A stretch of DNA of 64,000 bases from Notospermus geniculatus (taxonomy: Eukaryota; Nemertea; Pilidiophora; Heteronemertea; Lineidae): NCBI GenBank assembly GCA_002633025.1, contig NMRB01000126.1, positions 307,991-371,990 of the forward strand. The letters run 5' to 3'. Each line of letters starts with the position of its first letter. Within the stretch, counting starts at the first letter, position 1. The translations under genes were made by a program, and so were the position numbers. The notes beneath the pieces were generated by a model that made no database searches, had not been told where the DNA came from, and was given only the letters and a program-made list of their open reading frames with translations. Positions 1 through 11,290 of the stretch are shown piece after piece.

Positions 1-1187
1 CGAATCGCGTCAGGTGTGTCCCTACCGTTAGCAAGGCCCACACCTGCGATTTTTCGTGCGATTTTTAGGAGACTGCCCTCCCGACTGCAAGAGCGACTGG
101 AGATTTACAGGATTTGTCGCGTAGTCTGTGGCAGGTCGCTTCACCAAGGGACGAAGTGGAAAATGAAAATTAAAAATGTACAGTCATTGACATAAGTTTA
201 TCTACATGTACACCTGATACCTTCAATATCTCAAATACTACTGGGCAAATTTTAACTCGGTTGGTTCCATATGAAAGTATATCTTCTTGGTCATATTTCT
301 GCATCAAAATTTTGGAAATTTGGAAATATCATAATTATGTAATAGCTCATCAGTAAAAACCCTAAAGTTCAATATTTTTTTACGCAATGTTTTTGTGACT
401 AAGTTGCAGTTTTGATAGAGTGGAACCTTCTAATGATGTTGGGCTTTGTTTCATCAAAGTCTGTTGAGTGGTTGTTGAGATATTTGAGTTTATCAAAATT
501 TCGATAATTTGAGAATTTCCAATTTTTCACAATATTTTGATATTAGTCGACAGAACTCACCTAAAAACGTAGGAGTATGAAAAATACAAATATCTCTGCC
601 CAGTTAACGCAAAAAGTTCCAAAATTTGGTAAACCCATATTCTGAGGTTAGCTTTATTTATTCTAATGGCATCAAAATTTCCTGAAAAGCACGAAAATGT
701 CGATAATCTCAAACTGTCAGCAACCACTCGAGATATTTTGATGAAACAAAGCCCAAAATCCTAAGAAAGTTCGCCTAATCGACGACAGGCGGCGCTGCTC
801 CCAATGCATTAACTGACTTTTACAGTGGCGCGTCAATAGACCTAGCACAAGCTCTCCCCCTATGACGAGCGAAGCGAGGAAGTGATGACACCAAACGCTC
901 GCCAACTTGGACTCGCCCAAGTCAATCATCTCTCAAGAAGTTGTTATAAGCGCAAATTAAAGCTGAACTTAATAGATATAAACCCCAAGCGGCAGAGGTA
1001 GAAATTACGAACAGCCACAAGGCACTTCCAAACTACCTCTGAAAACGATACACCCTCTCGGACGGTCACAGTTGGCTTCACTTGCCACCACGCGCTTGAC
1101 CAGTAAAGATCTCAGCACAGCTGCCAAATGAGAAAAAAGGAAAAATAATCCGTTATGGTACCGAGATTCAAACCCACAACCCTATGA
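1..1187. other. Host-type flank without a recognisable gene
   Basis: This AT-rich stretch has no open frame that looks coding. It holds one inverted repeat of about 33 bases, 441-473 against 721-753 (shared core GGGCTTTGTTTCATCAAA), with mismatches in the middle. Just before 1188 a minus-strand B-box-like string (1152-1172) resembles the T-arm of a tRNA, probably a worn SINE end. Confidence 0.6.
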
Positions 1188-1313
1188 GTAGTAGATGTAA
1201 TGTCACTCTTTGCATACATTTTCATGTTACCCTTTGCATACTTTTTTACGATAACGTTTACGAAGGTTCGCGACAAGAAAATGTATGCAAGAGAATGACA
1301 TTACATCCACTAC
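1188..1313 (+). mobile_element. MITE family A, copy 1
   Basis: This is a 126-base unit with imperfect terminal inverted repeats: it starts GTAGTAGATGTAATGTCA and ends TGACATTACATCCACTAC. Internally it repeats the string TTTGCATAC. Near-identical copies lie inverted at 42424-42547 and, truncated, at 48466-48553. It is therefore a dispersed non-autonomous element, although copies 1 and 2 also happen to bracket the Polinton. Confidence 0.75.
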
Positions 1314-1392
1314 TGTAGGAAGGAAGTGGCATCAGCTAAGGTAGGAAGGAAGTCGTCGACGTAAGGAGGCCGGAACGCGTCCTAGACGAAGG

Positions 1393-1690
1393 AATAATAA
1401 CCCGTACGTAAGTAACGGGCCCTGAAAATGCCTCGTTGAAAAATGTAAACGGCTATAGGAGAGCGCATTTTTAGGGTCCGTACAACAGGTTGTGCTTCCT
1501 TTTATAACGCATATCGATGGGGGCGACACCGCCGGATCTTCCGTCGACGGCGGGCCCTCTATCTCTCTATATATATATCTCTTTCTCGGAAAAAAATGGG
1601 ACGTGAGGGGAAGGGAGTTGAAGATGGAAGGGGAAAAAACAGGTCTGTGATGCGCTCTGTCGCGCGAAAGACGCACTATCGATAGGACGA
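1393..1690 (+). repeat. Left inverted flank of the large element (candidate terminal repeat)
   Basis: Two strings here recur in reverse complement near the right end. One is a hairpin-like unit (1417-1484) running from GGGCCCTGAAAATGC to GCATTTTTAGGGTCCGTAC; it matches 42049-42124. The other is a CpG-rich string (1651-1676, GCGCTCTGTCGCGCG), which matches 42262-42288. Their order differs between the two sides, so this is not a clean terminal repeat. It could be a rearranged one, or independent insertions of small elements. Confidence 0.4.
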
Positions 1691-2229
1691 GGAAGAGGAA
1701 AAAAGAGAAGAACGACCAAGAACGAAAACGAAAGAAACGCATGAATGTATGTGTGGCTCTGATTAGAGCAATTGTATTTTTCTATTCTCCAGTAATTGTG
1801 TGTACGAAATAAATAGTACATATTGTTTAGTCGGCTTACTCATTATACAATCTAATAAACTTGAAGACTGTGTGTTGTAGACTAGACTGGTACCCGGTCT
1901 TCTGGGCACCTTGGATATGAAGTATTTTTAATCAGGACAGTGAGCGGTCTTTGCAGGAATGCCATACATGAGCGCATTGCAGTAGTCCAGGTGGGCAATG
2001 ATGAAGGCATGTACCAAGGTTTTGGTGGTTTTTTCACTCTTTATGGTGGTTTTTTCACTCTTTATCTCAGTGGCAGTGAGAGTGGAAATGTGGGTAGTAT
2101 CTGGCAAGGGTGGATTGAGCGAGAGTAGGAGTGATAGGAACACTTGTCAGGGCAAGATGGATATTCAGCGTGGGTATGCTCGAGAGCGGGGGCATACTTG
2201 CAATTGCCCCGATTGCGTTACATCTAATA

Positions 2230-2471
2230 CCCCCATCACACTGAGCTAGTTCTCAGTACGTTCTTGAAAATTTTGCCGAACGGGCTCAAACTGTGTGCGA
2301 ACGGAGTGGACGTAGTGGCAACGTTTTACAGTCTTTTTACGAACTTCATGGACGGGAAGGGTGCTCCAGTACATCGAAGCATTATTTGGCCAAGGGTACA
2401 CGTTCTAGCCCGTTTTACGATTTTTTAGGACGGGGCAGGACGTTTTGAGAACGACTTCAGTGTGATGGGGG
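2230..2471 (+). mobile_element. MITE family B, complete copy with TA duplication
   Basis: The unit is 242 bases with terminal inverted repeats CCCCCATCACACTGA and TCAGTGTGATGGGGG. It is flanked on both sides by TA (2228-2229 and 2472-2473), as expected for Tc1/mariner-type insertion. A partial copy of its right half lies at 57806-57940. No coding capacity is visible. Confidence 0.8.
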
Positions 2472-2926
2472 TATAAGCTGTGTTCACACTGAGAACGACT
2501 TCAAACCGTTTTCCCAAAAACGGTTCCCGGAAAACGGTTTGATAATATGTGCCCGTTCTCACGAGCAAAATGAAAGCGTTTACATACCGCTTCGGGCCGT
2601 TCAGACACAACCGATATCAATGCGTTATAAATTACGCCACCTGTGAGTGACTGTAAACACTGCAATATCGGGGCATACTGCGCATGTGCGTGGCTGTATC
2701 GATATGGTTATTGCGCTTTAAGGCGTTCAGACACAAGTTGCGGCCGAACCGTCACAGCGAAACCACTTCGCTGAGACCACTTGGCTAACAGACTTGACTG
2801 CACTGAAATCTGCAAGTGTTCCGCAGACATTGATGATTGCCACAATGTATTTCGTTTGGTACATTGTACAAGATCAACCGTAAAACCTGACACAGGACAA
2901 TTGCAGCTAACAAGAACATACTCCTT

Positions 2927-3385
2927 CTGATTGGTCGACCCCGAAAACCTAGGGGTAGGCATTGAAATCATCCTTCTATCTTCTTTAGGTACGAAGATAT
3001 GGGCGAAAATACGTGAACAATGGCGGCCATCTTGGAATTCAATATGGCGGCGAACCGATGAAAATTCCAATGGCACCATCTGATTGGTCGACCCCGAAAA
3101 CCTAGGGATAGGCATTGGAATCATCCTTCTATCTTCTTTAGGTACGAAGATATGGGCGAAAATAGGTGAACAATGGCGGCCATCTTGGAATTCAATATGG
3201 CGGCCAACCGATGAAAATTCCAATGGCACCATCTGATTGGTCGACCCCAAAAACCTAGGGATAGACGTTAGAATTAAGTCTCTATCATCAATAATTTCGG
3301 GGATATGGCCCAAAATACGGAGATTTTGGCAGCCATTTTGAAATCCAATATGGCGGCACTTCCGGTGGCGTGAAAATTTGGGAAC
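2927..3385 (+). repeat. Three tandem 153-base units rich in ATGGCGGC
   Basis: Units start near 2927, 3080 and 3233, each with CTGATTGGTCGACCCC; the first two are nearly identical and the third is diverged. Every unit carries ATGGCGGC-type strings on both strands (for example AATATGGCGGC and the complement of CCAAGATGGCC), which resemble YY1 sites. The long minus-strand open frame across this area is a by-product of the 153-base period (a multiple of three) and is not a gene. Confidence 0.85.
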
Positions 3386-3490
3386 ATGCCTTTCCTGACA
3401 CCTTGGGTGGTCAACATTATCTCCTGAAAATTTCAAAGAATGTGTATGATTTTGCATATAAATTACATAAGGTGACGGACTACTCCCCAT

Positions 3491-3527
3491 AAAGCAGAAG
3501 GTCTCGGGTTCGATACCCGGAGCGTGT
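3491..3527 (+). repeat. tRNA-like T-arm remnant (SINE fragment)
   Basis: A perfect T-arm, CGGGTTCGATACCCG (3505-3519), sits in a partial cloverleaf-like context with no convincing D-arm. This looks like a truncated tRNA-derived SINE head, not a functional tRNA gene. Confidence 0.4.
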
Positions 3528-3721
3528 AAATTTTCTTTGCCTTCATTTATTTTATTTTTTTTTGTTTCTTCTTTTACGTTTCCGGATTTTCATCGTGTAT
3601 TTTAATGATCTTGCGTTTTATTTCGCATGGGAATGCATGTAAAACATGTATATGGCCTATCAAGTCATACAATCATCACTTCCTCCACATTCCTTAATTC
3701 CTGCCTTCTCCCCAACCATGC

Positions 3722-4852
3722 TTATTCGACATAGCGAACCCCTGTCGCCACCCGGCTTGTCTTTGATGCATTGGTTGATCCAATCCCGCACAACGGGAAA
3801 ATGATCGTCTTGCGACTTACTAATTTCGCATATTTTCTCAAAATCGCGGATATCATGTGGCTTCGTTTGAACGGAGTCTGTTTCAATGGAAGTAAATATT
3901 TGTTGAGGAATTGCTCTCTTAATTTTATTCCGGGGCTATTTATGGGAGCTTTCCCAGTTTGGGGGGGGGTGTTACTGGCTTGTTGATGTTCACTTAAAGA
4001 AATGAACGTTTGTAATGTTTTGTCGTCCTCGGTCGAAAGGGCTTCTATTTGAGGGAACGAAGACCCAGAGGGAATCGTACGATGTGGCGGTATTGGGTTG
4101 TCTGAATCGGACTCTTCTTCGCCGCTTTCTGAAGATGTATCGGAGCAACTGCCGATGAAGTCCGATGCGCATTCTGCCTGGGCCGTAATAGTCTCTTGCG
4201 CATGGCGAAAAACGCAGTGGAAACCCTTGTTTATTTGTTTTTGCTGTCTTTTTGGTATAGCCGGTTGAACCTGATCTTGTTGGAGGGGCGTTTCACTACG
4301 CGCGGCGTTAGACATACCGGCGCTATTATCTGAAGCGTAGGGGGCATGTTGCCCAGCTTGACCATTAACGGCGTTCACGCCCTCGTCTAATAGTGGTGTA
4401 CGCGACCCTGGGGGCGTTTGAGCGGCTAGCGAATCGCTCGCCGGTCTATTATAGGGGGCATGTTGCCCAGCTTGACCATTAACGGTGTTCTCGCCCTCGT
4501 CTAATTGTGGTGTACGCGACCCTGGGGGCGTTTGAGCGGCTAGCGAATCGCTCGCCGGTCTATTATCGGAAGCGTAGGGGGCATGTTGCCCAGCTTGACC
4601 ATTAACGGCGTTCTCGCCCTCGTCTAATAGTGGTGTACACGACCCTGGGGGCGTTTGAGCGGCTAGCGAATCGCTCGCCGGTCTATTATAGGGGGCATGT
4701 TGCTCAGCTTGACCATTATCAGCATCATCATCATCGTCAATCGATTCCTCGACTCTTTCCACGACAATGTTGAAGTCGTTCGAATCGTCGATACGAATAT
4801 CTACTTCGAACAGGGAATCGGCGAGAGTGCCGTACGAGATGGGTTTACCCAA
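3722..4852 (-). CDS. Acidic low-complexity protein with tandem repeats
   Basis: This is an open frame of 376 codons starting at an ATG (MGKPISYGTLADSLFEVDIR). After an acidic stretch (ESIDDDDDADNGQ) come about three and a half repeats of roughly 38-41 residues, each containing NGQAGQHAPY and AAQTPPGSRTP. Next is a cysteine-containing stretch (GFHCVFRHAQE), a Ser/Glu/Asp-rich patch and a basic C-terminal third. I do not recognise the family. CpG richness and codon choice resemble the Polinton genes to the right and not the surrounding host DNA, so I infer it belongs to the left arm of the element. The repeats keep the frame, which argues that the reading frame was under selection when they expanded. 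Confidence 0.6.
   Translation of the reverse strand: MGKPISYGTLADSLFEVDIRIDDSNDFNIVVERVEESIDDDDDADNGQAEQHAPYNRPASDSLAAQTPPGSCTPLLDEGENAVNGQAGQHAPYASDNRPASDSLAAQTPPGSRTPQLDEGENTVNGQAGQHAPYNRPASDSLAAQTPPGSRTPLLDEGVNAVNGQAGQHAPYASDNSAGMSNAARSETPLQQDQVQPAIPKRQQKQINKGFHCVFRHAQETITAQAECASDFIGSCSDTSSESGEEESDSDNPIPPHRTIPSGSSFPQIEALSTEDDKTLQTFISLSEHQQASNTPPQTGKAPINSPGIKLREQFLNKYLLPLKQTPFKRSHMISAILRKYAKLVSRKTIIFPLCGIGSTNASKTSRVATGVRYVE
4330..4725 (-). repeat. In-frame coding tandem repeat (113-123 base period)
   Basis: GGGGCATGTTGCCCAGC recurs near 4341, 4454 and 4577, with one mismatch near 4691. Spacings alternate between about 114 and 123 bases because a short in-frame block (TATCNGAAGCGTA type) is present in some units and absent in others. 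Units differ by single bases only, which suggests recent expansion inside the 376-codon gene. Confidence 0.85.
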
Positions 4853-5087
4853 TGATTCGTGAAAGAGGGTTACGTCTGCTTGCTACAGACAATGCCCCAA
4901 ATGTCGCGTCACTAAAGGCCAGAAATTGGCCGGCTCCAGATTAGTGTCGATCCTAGCTTGGCGGAAGTATTTCCGCAAACTGTTTCGACTAATACTGAAT
5001 ACTACATGTAGGATAACTTCTCGATAGGTTTAAAATGAGCGAGCACAATAGCTCTTCATTTTGGTTGCTCGAGATATTCATCTTCGT

Positions 5088-5863
5088 TTATTGGGAAATA
5101 AATTTTCCTCGAACAATAGAACTGTAATGTTTATGTTCGAAAGTGTCGTCGCTTAAAATATCGTCGACAAAATCCAGGAAGAGACGGAAGTCCCACAAAA
5201 GTTTGTTCAAGTTACTTATACCAGACGATATAAAAGTACTTCTTTCTTTAAAACACCTAATATTCAAGGAGGAATATTTAAAACCTCGCGATACGGAGGC
5301 CAGTTCAGTATCGAAATGTAGTTGTATCCTGGGTGTATCGCTGTCCAGGAAAAACTGCTGCACACAATATATCAAGTCGTCTATCCTGCACCGCTGAAAC
5401 AATGAGGACTCGACGCGAACTGCCCCTGAATATTAACGATCTTGTAAACAAAACGGAAGTTTTCTCTAGCGGGCCGCGGAGCTATTAATAAATGTGTGTA
5501 AAGTTCCTGTAGTATGTGCTGGTATAAACGTTGCAGGTTAGTGGTTTTACACCAATAAAGCGTGCCTAAGTGTCCACGCACGAAAACGTTAATAAATAGC
5601 GATTCGCTCACTCGATATGTTATTCGCTCCAAACGTCGCGTGACATACCCTCCTTTTACAGAGGTGTCGAATCGTTTGGCGTACTGGAACAAATCAGCAG
5701 AAAAGCTATCGGTGGCGATGTCGTCGGCACAGTCTTTACCGACAGGTTTCAGAAACGAGGGATTCGGCGCTAATTGTAGTACAACTTGATTGAAATGAAA
5801 GTCAGAAAAAGGCAATGAATCAGTCTCGCCGCCGCAGGGTGACGAACATCTCTCGCCGGACAT
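5088..5863 (-). pseudogene. Unrecognised left-arm gene, two frames or exons
   Basis: Two minus-strand frames follow one another. The first is 5863-5381, 160 codons from ATG (MSGERCSSPCGGETDSLPFS). The second is 5402-5088, 104 codons beginning FQRCRIDDLIYCVQQFFLD. They overlap in different frames near 5390. Either one gene has a frameshift there, or the AG ending a pyrimidine-rich string near 5395 is a splice acceptor. Upstream of the first ATG, another pyrimidine tract plus AG (about 5880-5890) looks like an acceptor, so the gene may be spliced. The family is not recognised. The N-terminal part is repeated at 6123-6347 and fragments recur at 7.3-8.0 kb. Confidence 0.45.
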
Positions 5864-6690
5864 CTGTCGAGTTTTTCATCCTGCAAAGAAAAGAATGTCG
5901 GAGAAATGGAATGAAAAAAAAGAAGAAAATCGATGAACCGTGAATTGATTCGGTCTAAAGGAACGAAACGCTTTTTTTGGAAACATGCCCAGGCATCTGC
6001 CCTTCGTACTGAATAAAATGCGCCGAGCCGCATAAAGCGCATGTCAAAACCTGAAGAAAAAAAACCCAATACAGTCTGGGCACCCTGTCGGCTGAGGAGC
6101 CAGTAAGGCAAAAAAATGTATTTTACGACGGATAGACAAAGAGGATGTCTGCACGTTGTAAGAAAAGAATAACTGTCGCTTCTCCCGCACCTGGTACGGA
6201 AAAGCTATTGGTGGCGATCTCATCGGCACAGTCTTTACCTATAGGTTTCAGAAACGAGGGATTCGGCGCTAATTGTAATACAACTTGAAAGTCCGAAAAA
6301 GGCAATGAATCACTCTCGCCGGGTGAGGAACATCTCTCGCCGGACATCTGTCGAGTTCTTCATCCTGCAAAGAAAAGAATGTCAGAGAAATGGAATGAAA
6401 AAAAGCGAAGAACCGTGAATTGATTCAATCTAAAGGAACAAAACGCTTTTTTGGAAACTTGCCCAGGCATCTGCCCTTCGTACAGAATAAAAATGCGCCG
6501 AGCGGCATAAAGCGCATGTCAAAACCTGAAAAAAAACCCAATACAGTCTGGGCACCCTGTCGGCTGAGGAATCAGTAAGGCAAAAAAAATGTATTTTACG
6601 ACGGATAGACAAAGAGCATGACTGCACGCCGTGTATAAGAAAAGAATAACAACTGTCGCTTCTCCCGCACCTGGTCTGCTGGACACGTTG
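5701..6690 (-). repeat. Tandem duplication, period about 499 bases
   Basis: 5701-6199 and 6200-6690 align along their whole length with scattered mismatches and small indels: AAAGCTATCGGTGGCGATG at 5702 pairs with AAAGCTATTGGTGGCGATC at 6201, and CCCAATACAGTCTGGGCACC recurs in both. Each unit contains the 5' part of the minus-strand gene plus its putative intron acceptor. The second unit has lost most of the coding frame. Confidence 0.9.
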
Positions 6691-6699
6691 AAAAGTAAG

Positions 6700-7320
6700 A
6701 AGACAAAGCACTTTGTTCGGGTTACCGTGGGAAAAAAATATATCTTGTAGCAGGATAATCATAGTGACGTTTCGTCATTCATGATAAACGTTTACGTTAA
6801 CGATAACGAAAACTTGTCTAGTGGAACTACTGCGATACAAAAAATGTGCGCTATAAGAAAATATCGTTTAGTTAATTATTAGTAAGCGACTTACGTACAT
6901 GTGCGTGGGCGTGTGTTCATGTTTTCCGACTGCTCAGACATTGTTGTTGCCGGTGATATAGATAGTCTGAAAAGAGAAAACAGGAAAACGACTGGTCCGC
7001 GAAACATTGCCTGTATAGACGAGGAGTAGGCCGGAAAAAAGGCTACGGTTACGAACCCCCCAACATCCCACCCTCCCTCCCATCACCCACCCTTAACCCC
7101 AGCCTTAAAACGGCCGCTGCACCATCGTCCAGCCGGGGAAGGCTTCAAACCAAAAAGGGGGGGGGCGACGATGCTAGACCTATAAAGTGCTATAACCTGT
7201 CTTTGTAGACGGATGAAAAGTGGAGTATAGATCGCCAGAGCGACAAGGAACTAGTCTACACGACCACCAAACAATATTAGTACAATATTCGTACAATACC
7301 GACGATACACACGAAAGGAA
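6700..7320. other. Non-coding stretch in the left arm
   Basis: I see no gene here. The sequence includes a C-rich, purine-poor block (about 7050-7110) followed by a G-run (7157-7166). CpG content stays high, as in the rest of the left arm. Confidence 0.5.
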
Positions 7321-7324
7321 AAGA

Positions 7325-8015
7325 AAATCGATGTACAGTGAATTGATTCACGCCAAAGGAATAAAAAGGGTTTCTTTGAAACATGCCCAGGCATCCGACC
7401 TTCGTACTGAATAAGATGCGCAGAGCCGTACGACGTACGAAGTCCAGAAAAAGACGAAAGTCCCACAAAAGTTTCAAATTACGTATACCAGACGATATGA
7501 AAGTACGACGGTTTAATCGTTGGAATACTATGTAAACATGATAGAGCACCTTACGAACAATATGTGAAACAAGTGAAATGTCCGGGCGCGCTCTTGACCC
7601 GGGATACATCGTTTTACATTCGCTTGCCGAAGAATTGACGTACACGTACGTACATGTATACTAGTAAAGCGAGCACCTTACGAACAATGCGTGAAACAAG
7701 GGAACGAACAATGCCCAGGCGTGCTCTAGACCCGGGATAGATCGTTTTTTTAATGAACGACATACAAGAAACGATGCACCCTCTCGAACAGTGGGCCGGA
7801 ATGCAAAGAACAAAGGCACTGGTATTTTTTTCGAGGGAATAACGCTCCGCTTGCCGGTCTATCTTTAGAAAGAGGAAAAGGGCACGTTCTCCCGATAATA
7901 ATAATAATAATATTAATGATCATCGTTGAAACAAATGTACTTGAGGACTCGACGCGAACTGCCCCTGGAAATTAACGATCTTGTAAACAAAACGAACGTT
8001 TTCTCTAGCTGGCAA
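7325..8015 (-). pseudogene. Degenerate third copy of the left-arm gene
   Basis: Scattered blocks match the gene at 5.1-6.5 kb. 7340-7425 matches 5940-6020 (GAATTGATTC, CATGCCCAGGCATC). 7440-7508 matches 5168-5240 (AAGTCCCACAAAAGTTT). 7945-8010 matches 5401-5470 (GAGGACTCGACGCGAACTGC). The blocks are out of order and no long frame remains, so this is a relic produced by repeated duplication and deletion. Confidence 0.65.
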
Positions 8016-8085
8016 GGTAGATGGAGAGGGGACAAGGCGTTACTATGGAACTTACCACCTCCAACTGCAAAGTGAGTTCTCACTA

Positions 8086-9010
8086 CTTAGCGAGATGTGC
8101 ATGATATGAGCTGGCAGACGAGTCTGAGACTCGAATTAAAGAAGAAAAAGGGAACGGGGCACCGTCTCCCTAATAGGAACGCCACAATACTAGTATATAG
8201 CTAATAGGGAGGTTTCGAAAACAAACGATAAACGTAAACGTTAACGACACCATTATTTTTCTACCGGAAATGCAATATAAAATCTTGTTAATGTGTAGGC
8301 CTAGTACGAAAAATAACGTTAAGTAGTTTGTACGTTTTTGCGCCTACCGCGCGTGCCTGGAGCGAAACTGTGAAACCAGGCGCCAACTCGATTCGTCCGC
8401 AGAAGACGACACAAGACAAGAAGACGGGTTAGTGATGTACATGGGCCCAATAATGGTATGGGAAGATTCAAGTATGTATACGAGCTACCTGAGCATCTGC
8501 ACCTGGACAAGATTGCACACACTTTGTGGTATTCTATACTTTGGATATTCAACATAGAGCCAATATTCGTACGGGAAGATTCAAGATGAGTCCCCGCGCA
8601 ATTCACCGTCATTTCAAAAGCTATTGTAATAAAACGAAATCGCCACCAATCCACGGAACCGTAACAAGGGCGAAGGAAATTTTTTAGGTACTTTTGTTTA
8701 ACTTACTATCTCCGGCGACAGGGAGTCAGTCACACTACTTCCATACAGCGAGTTGTGTATGGTATGAGCTGGCTGATATGAGCTGGTTCGACTGAACCAG
8801 ACTCGAATTAAAGAAGAAAAAAAAGGGAACGAGGGCACCCGTCTCCCTCCTAGAAGCGCCGGGGCGAAGGCGGGACGCTTGTGTTACATGTATTCATCTT
8901 AGACACATTTACACTAGGCCTAAGTAGTTTATACGTTTTGCGCCTACCGCGCGTGCCTGGAGCGAAACTGAGCCAACAGACGAACCCGATTCGTCCGCAC
9001 AAGAGAACCG
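8086..9010. repeat. Second diverged duplication in the left arm
   Basis: 8098-8180 matches 8758-8865 (ATGAGCTGGC and GACTCGAATTAAAGAAGAAA), and 8294-8412 matches 8910-9010 (CGCCTACCGCGCGTGCCTGG). The two halves keep the same order and orientation with an offset of about 610-660 bases. No convincing protein is encoded. Confidence 0.8.
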
Positions 9011-9181
9011 TTGACCAAGATTATTATACATGTATAATGGTGGTATTTGAAGCGAAAACACGCTCGCATATAGGCCTATTTACTATGTGTACGGGTTGTG
9101 TACGTACATGTCGTACGGGAAGATTCATGAACATTCCCCGTGTTTCCCGGGCCAACCGTTTTCCACGTGAAATGAACTCAC

Positions 9182-9270
9182 CTTTAAGCTTTCTTTCGGT
9201 GCCGGCCAAGTCGGTGTCGATGACGAAGCGGTTGCTAGTGCTCATCAACGGGCGAAACACGCGCTCTGAT
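9182..9270 (-). CDS. Candidate internal exon of a minus-strand spliced gene
   Basis: On the minus strand a good acceptor (pyrimidine run ending TTTTCCAG) precedes 9270 and a strong donor (AAAG|GTGAGT) follows 9182. The 89 bases between are open in one frame with CpG-rich codon choice (contains MSTSNRFVIDTDLAGTE). A possible first exon with ATG lies upstream near 9521 (MESDDFLDFLLL). The product is not recognised. Only transcript data could confirm the structure. Confidence 0.35.
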
Positions 9271-9729
9271 CTGGAAAAGAAAAAGCGAGAAATGAACGTT
9301 TAGTGTTTGTGTTTCTTTCAGGCATCAATTTGAAACCGTCAACCCCTTACACTGCTACAATCTACTATAACAGTATACTTACACTGAGAATTTCTAGCCG
9401 ACGCCTTGGCCATTATAAGTCTCACTACTGCTATTTTCCAATGAATGTATAGAAAAAGAAATGTCTCTCACTCGCACAACCACCAAAAGCAAAAAATCGA
9501 GGAAATCATCGCTTTCCATGATATTCAACTGAGCACACACGCACTTCTGAGCGTGGCTCGAAGCGGCAAGCAGTTTTTTTGACAATAATCGATGCTGATG
9601 CCTATTTAGTGAGACGCGATTGGTCGAAAGATGCATAAACGTCGGCGGGAAAACTTTTGTCGCATGAATATTTAGTTTAAATGCAAAAGAAATCGTGGTC
9701 GGCTCGTCCAATGACAATATTGCTCACCC

Positions 9730-11079
9730 GTTAAGAAAAAAATGCTAGCGCGGGAAATACATGTTAGCCTCGTTTTGGTTGGGGGACTGCATAAATTCGC
9801 CAATAATATACACTCATTATAGATTTATGAGAACTCGTGCGTTGCTGGTGGGGGTTAGACTAGCTAGCGGCGGAGTAAAAAATAAATACTCGCTAGTCGA
9901 ACAAAAAATATCGACAAATCGTGGTAGTATATAAGTCGTATCAACTTACCATCATGTCTTGTAGTACATATATGGAACAACTCTGGCGATGGCCTTTTTT
10001 CTTTCAGTTGCGAAGTTTTCGTTTTAGTTGTCTTTCTTTATAGTGTATGAAATACGACATTCTTCATGAGGAAGGCGATATTGCCCGTTCACAGTCACGT
10101 CTGTGCCTGTTTGTGTCCGAGCAACGAATTTTTATGTTCGATGCTGCTCGTGCAGCAGGTGGGGCTTGCTTCATCGCGTGGACATTAAGACAAAATTGGT
10201 TCTTGTCGCATCACGCGTCTGGCACAATAGTTCGCTCGAAATGCGGGTTTTGGCTTGTTAGTGAGAGCAGGTGGATGGAAAACGCGTTTTTTGGATGAAA
10301 TCTGCCTTTTGGTCGTGAGAATCGTGCCATTTGCTGTACGAGTGAAAATTGCGTACATTTGCCACGAGATGCGAGACAGGCGCATATGTCTAAAGTGAAT
10401 TATTATGACGAAGGCGATGTCAAGTTTTCGCCCGCCTATTACTGGCGGTGGGGAGACCCAGAGCGCAAACCCGCAGAGCTTACAAGGAGCATTTTCGTAT
10501 CCGGGCGGCGGCGCTGATAATGCCCGGCTAGAATATCGCCCGAGGCCATCAACTCGGCTCAACGTGTTTATTGGCGGTAATAGTAATGGCTCCACATTAC
10601 CGACATCACTTTTTTGGCGGAGGAAAACGAGAAATCCTAGCCAAACTCGTCATTTAGCGAGCCTTCGCCTCGATTTTAGTTCGTTTCGTACCAGACCGAC
10701 AACAACGAACTCGATTTCTGACGCAAAATGCGCTGAAGAATAATCGAGCCTGGAACCTTTTCGGAAGTCGCTTAATACTGACTTTAGCCTATAGGTTTAA
10801 ACGGCGCAGTTTAAGATTTTTTTTTTGAGTCGCAGACATAGTACCCCGCTCATTGCTTGAAATGAAAAATGAAAATGGAGAAAAAAAGCAAAGTGATGAA
10901 ACCTACAAGCCGGTGGCTGGTGGAAAATCGTGCGGGCCTAGGTATAGATTGATTCGTGAACTAGTGGGGCTTTAACAATTCGCAATAGTTTTTTCACATC
11001 TCTCTCTGCCTCTCTGTCAGGTCTACCTCCGACAATCGGCCACTCAGTGCACTCGTTCAATTCGCTATCATTGCTATCC

Positions 11080-11125
<46 letters not shown>

Positions 11126-11290
11126 GGTGAACGAGACGCTATTCAGACGCTTACTTATTAGTCGATAGCTGACCGATGTGCGGGCGACGGTGTCATGTAG
11201 TTTCCTATAATTATATGCGTTGGAAGTTACCCCAAATACATGACAATGTCAACTGTGGTGGCGAATCGTGTGAATAGGCCATGCGATAGA
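9730..11290. other. Left-arm spacer, no confident gene
   Basis: A TATA-like string, GTATATAAGTC (about 9929-9939), lies on the plus strand about 20-25 bases upstream of a short ATG frame at 9954. Overlapping frames on both strands at 10.0-10.7 kb (for example plus 10405-10743, a Gly/Pro-rich product) cannot be told apart by inspection. The area is CpG-rich. It may hold a promoter and first exons of Polinton genes, but nothing is recognisable. Confidence 0.35.
11083..11124 (+). repeat. (GA)21 microsatellite
   Basis: An uninterrupted GA repeat of 42 bases lies about 270 bases upstream of the first recognisable Polinton gene on the plus strand. Confidence 0.95.

Noticed and set aside
1152-1172. 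Possible tRNA B box on the minus strand
   Set aside because: No matching A box at the right distance; at best a worn SINE end.
2708-3490. 260-codon minus-strand open frame
   Set aside because: It is the by-product of a 153-base tandem repeat (a multiple of three); the protein is just the repeat translated and has no start context or family resemblance.
10185-10743. Overlapping frames on both strands
   Set aside because: Neither strand shows a family motif, splice signals or better start context; kept only as part of the spacer description.
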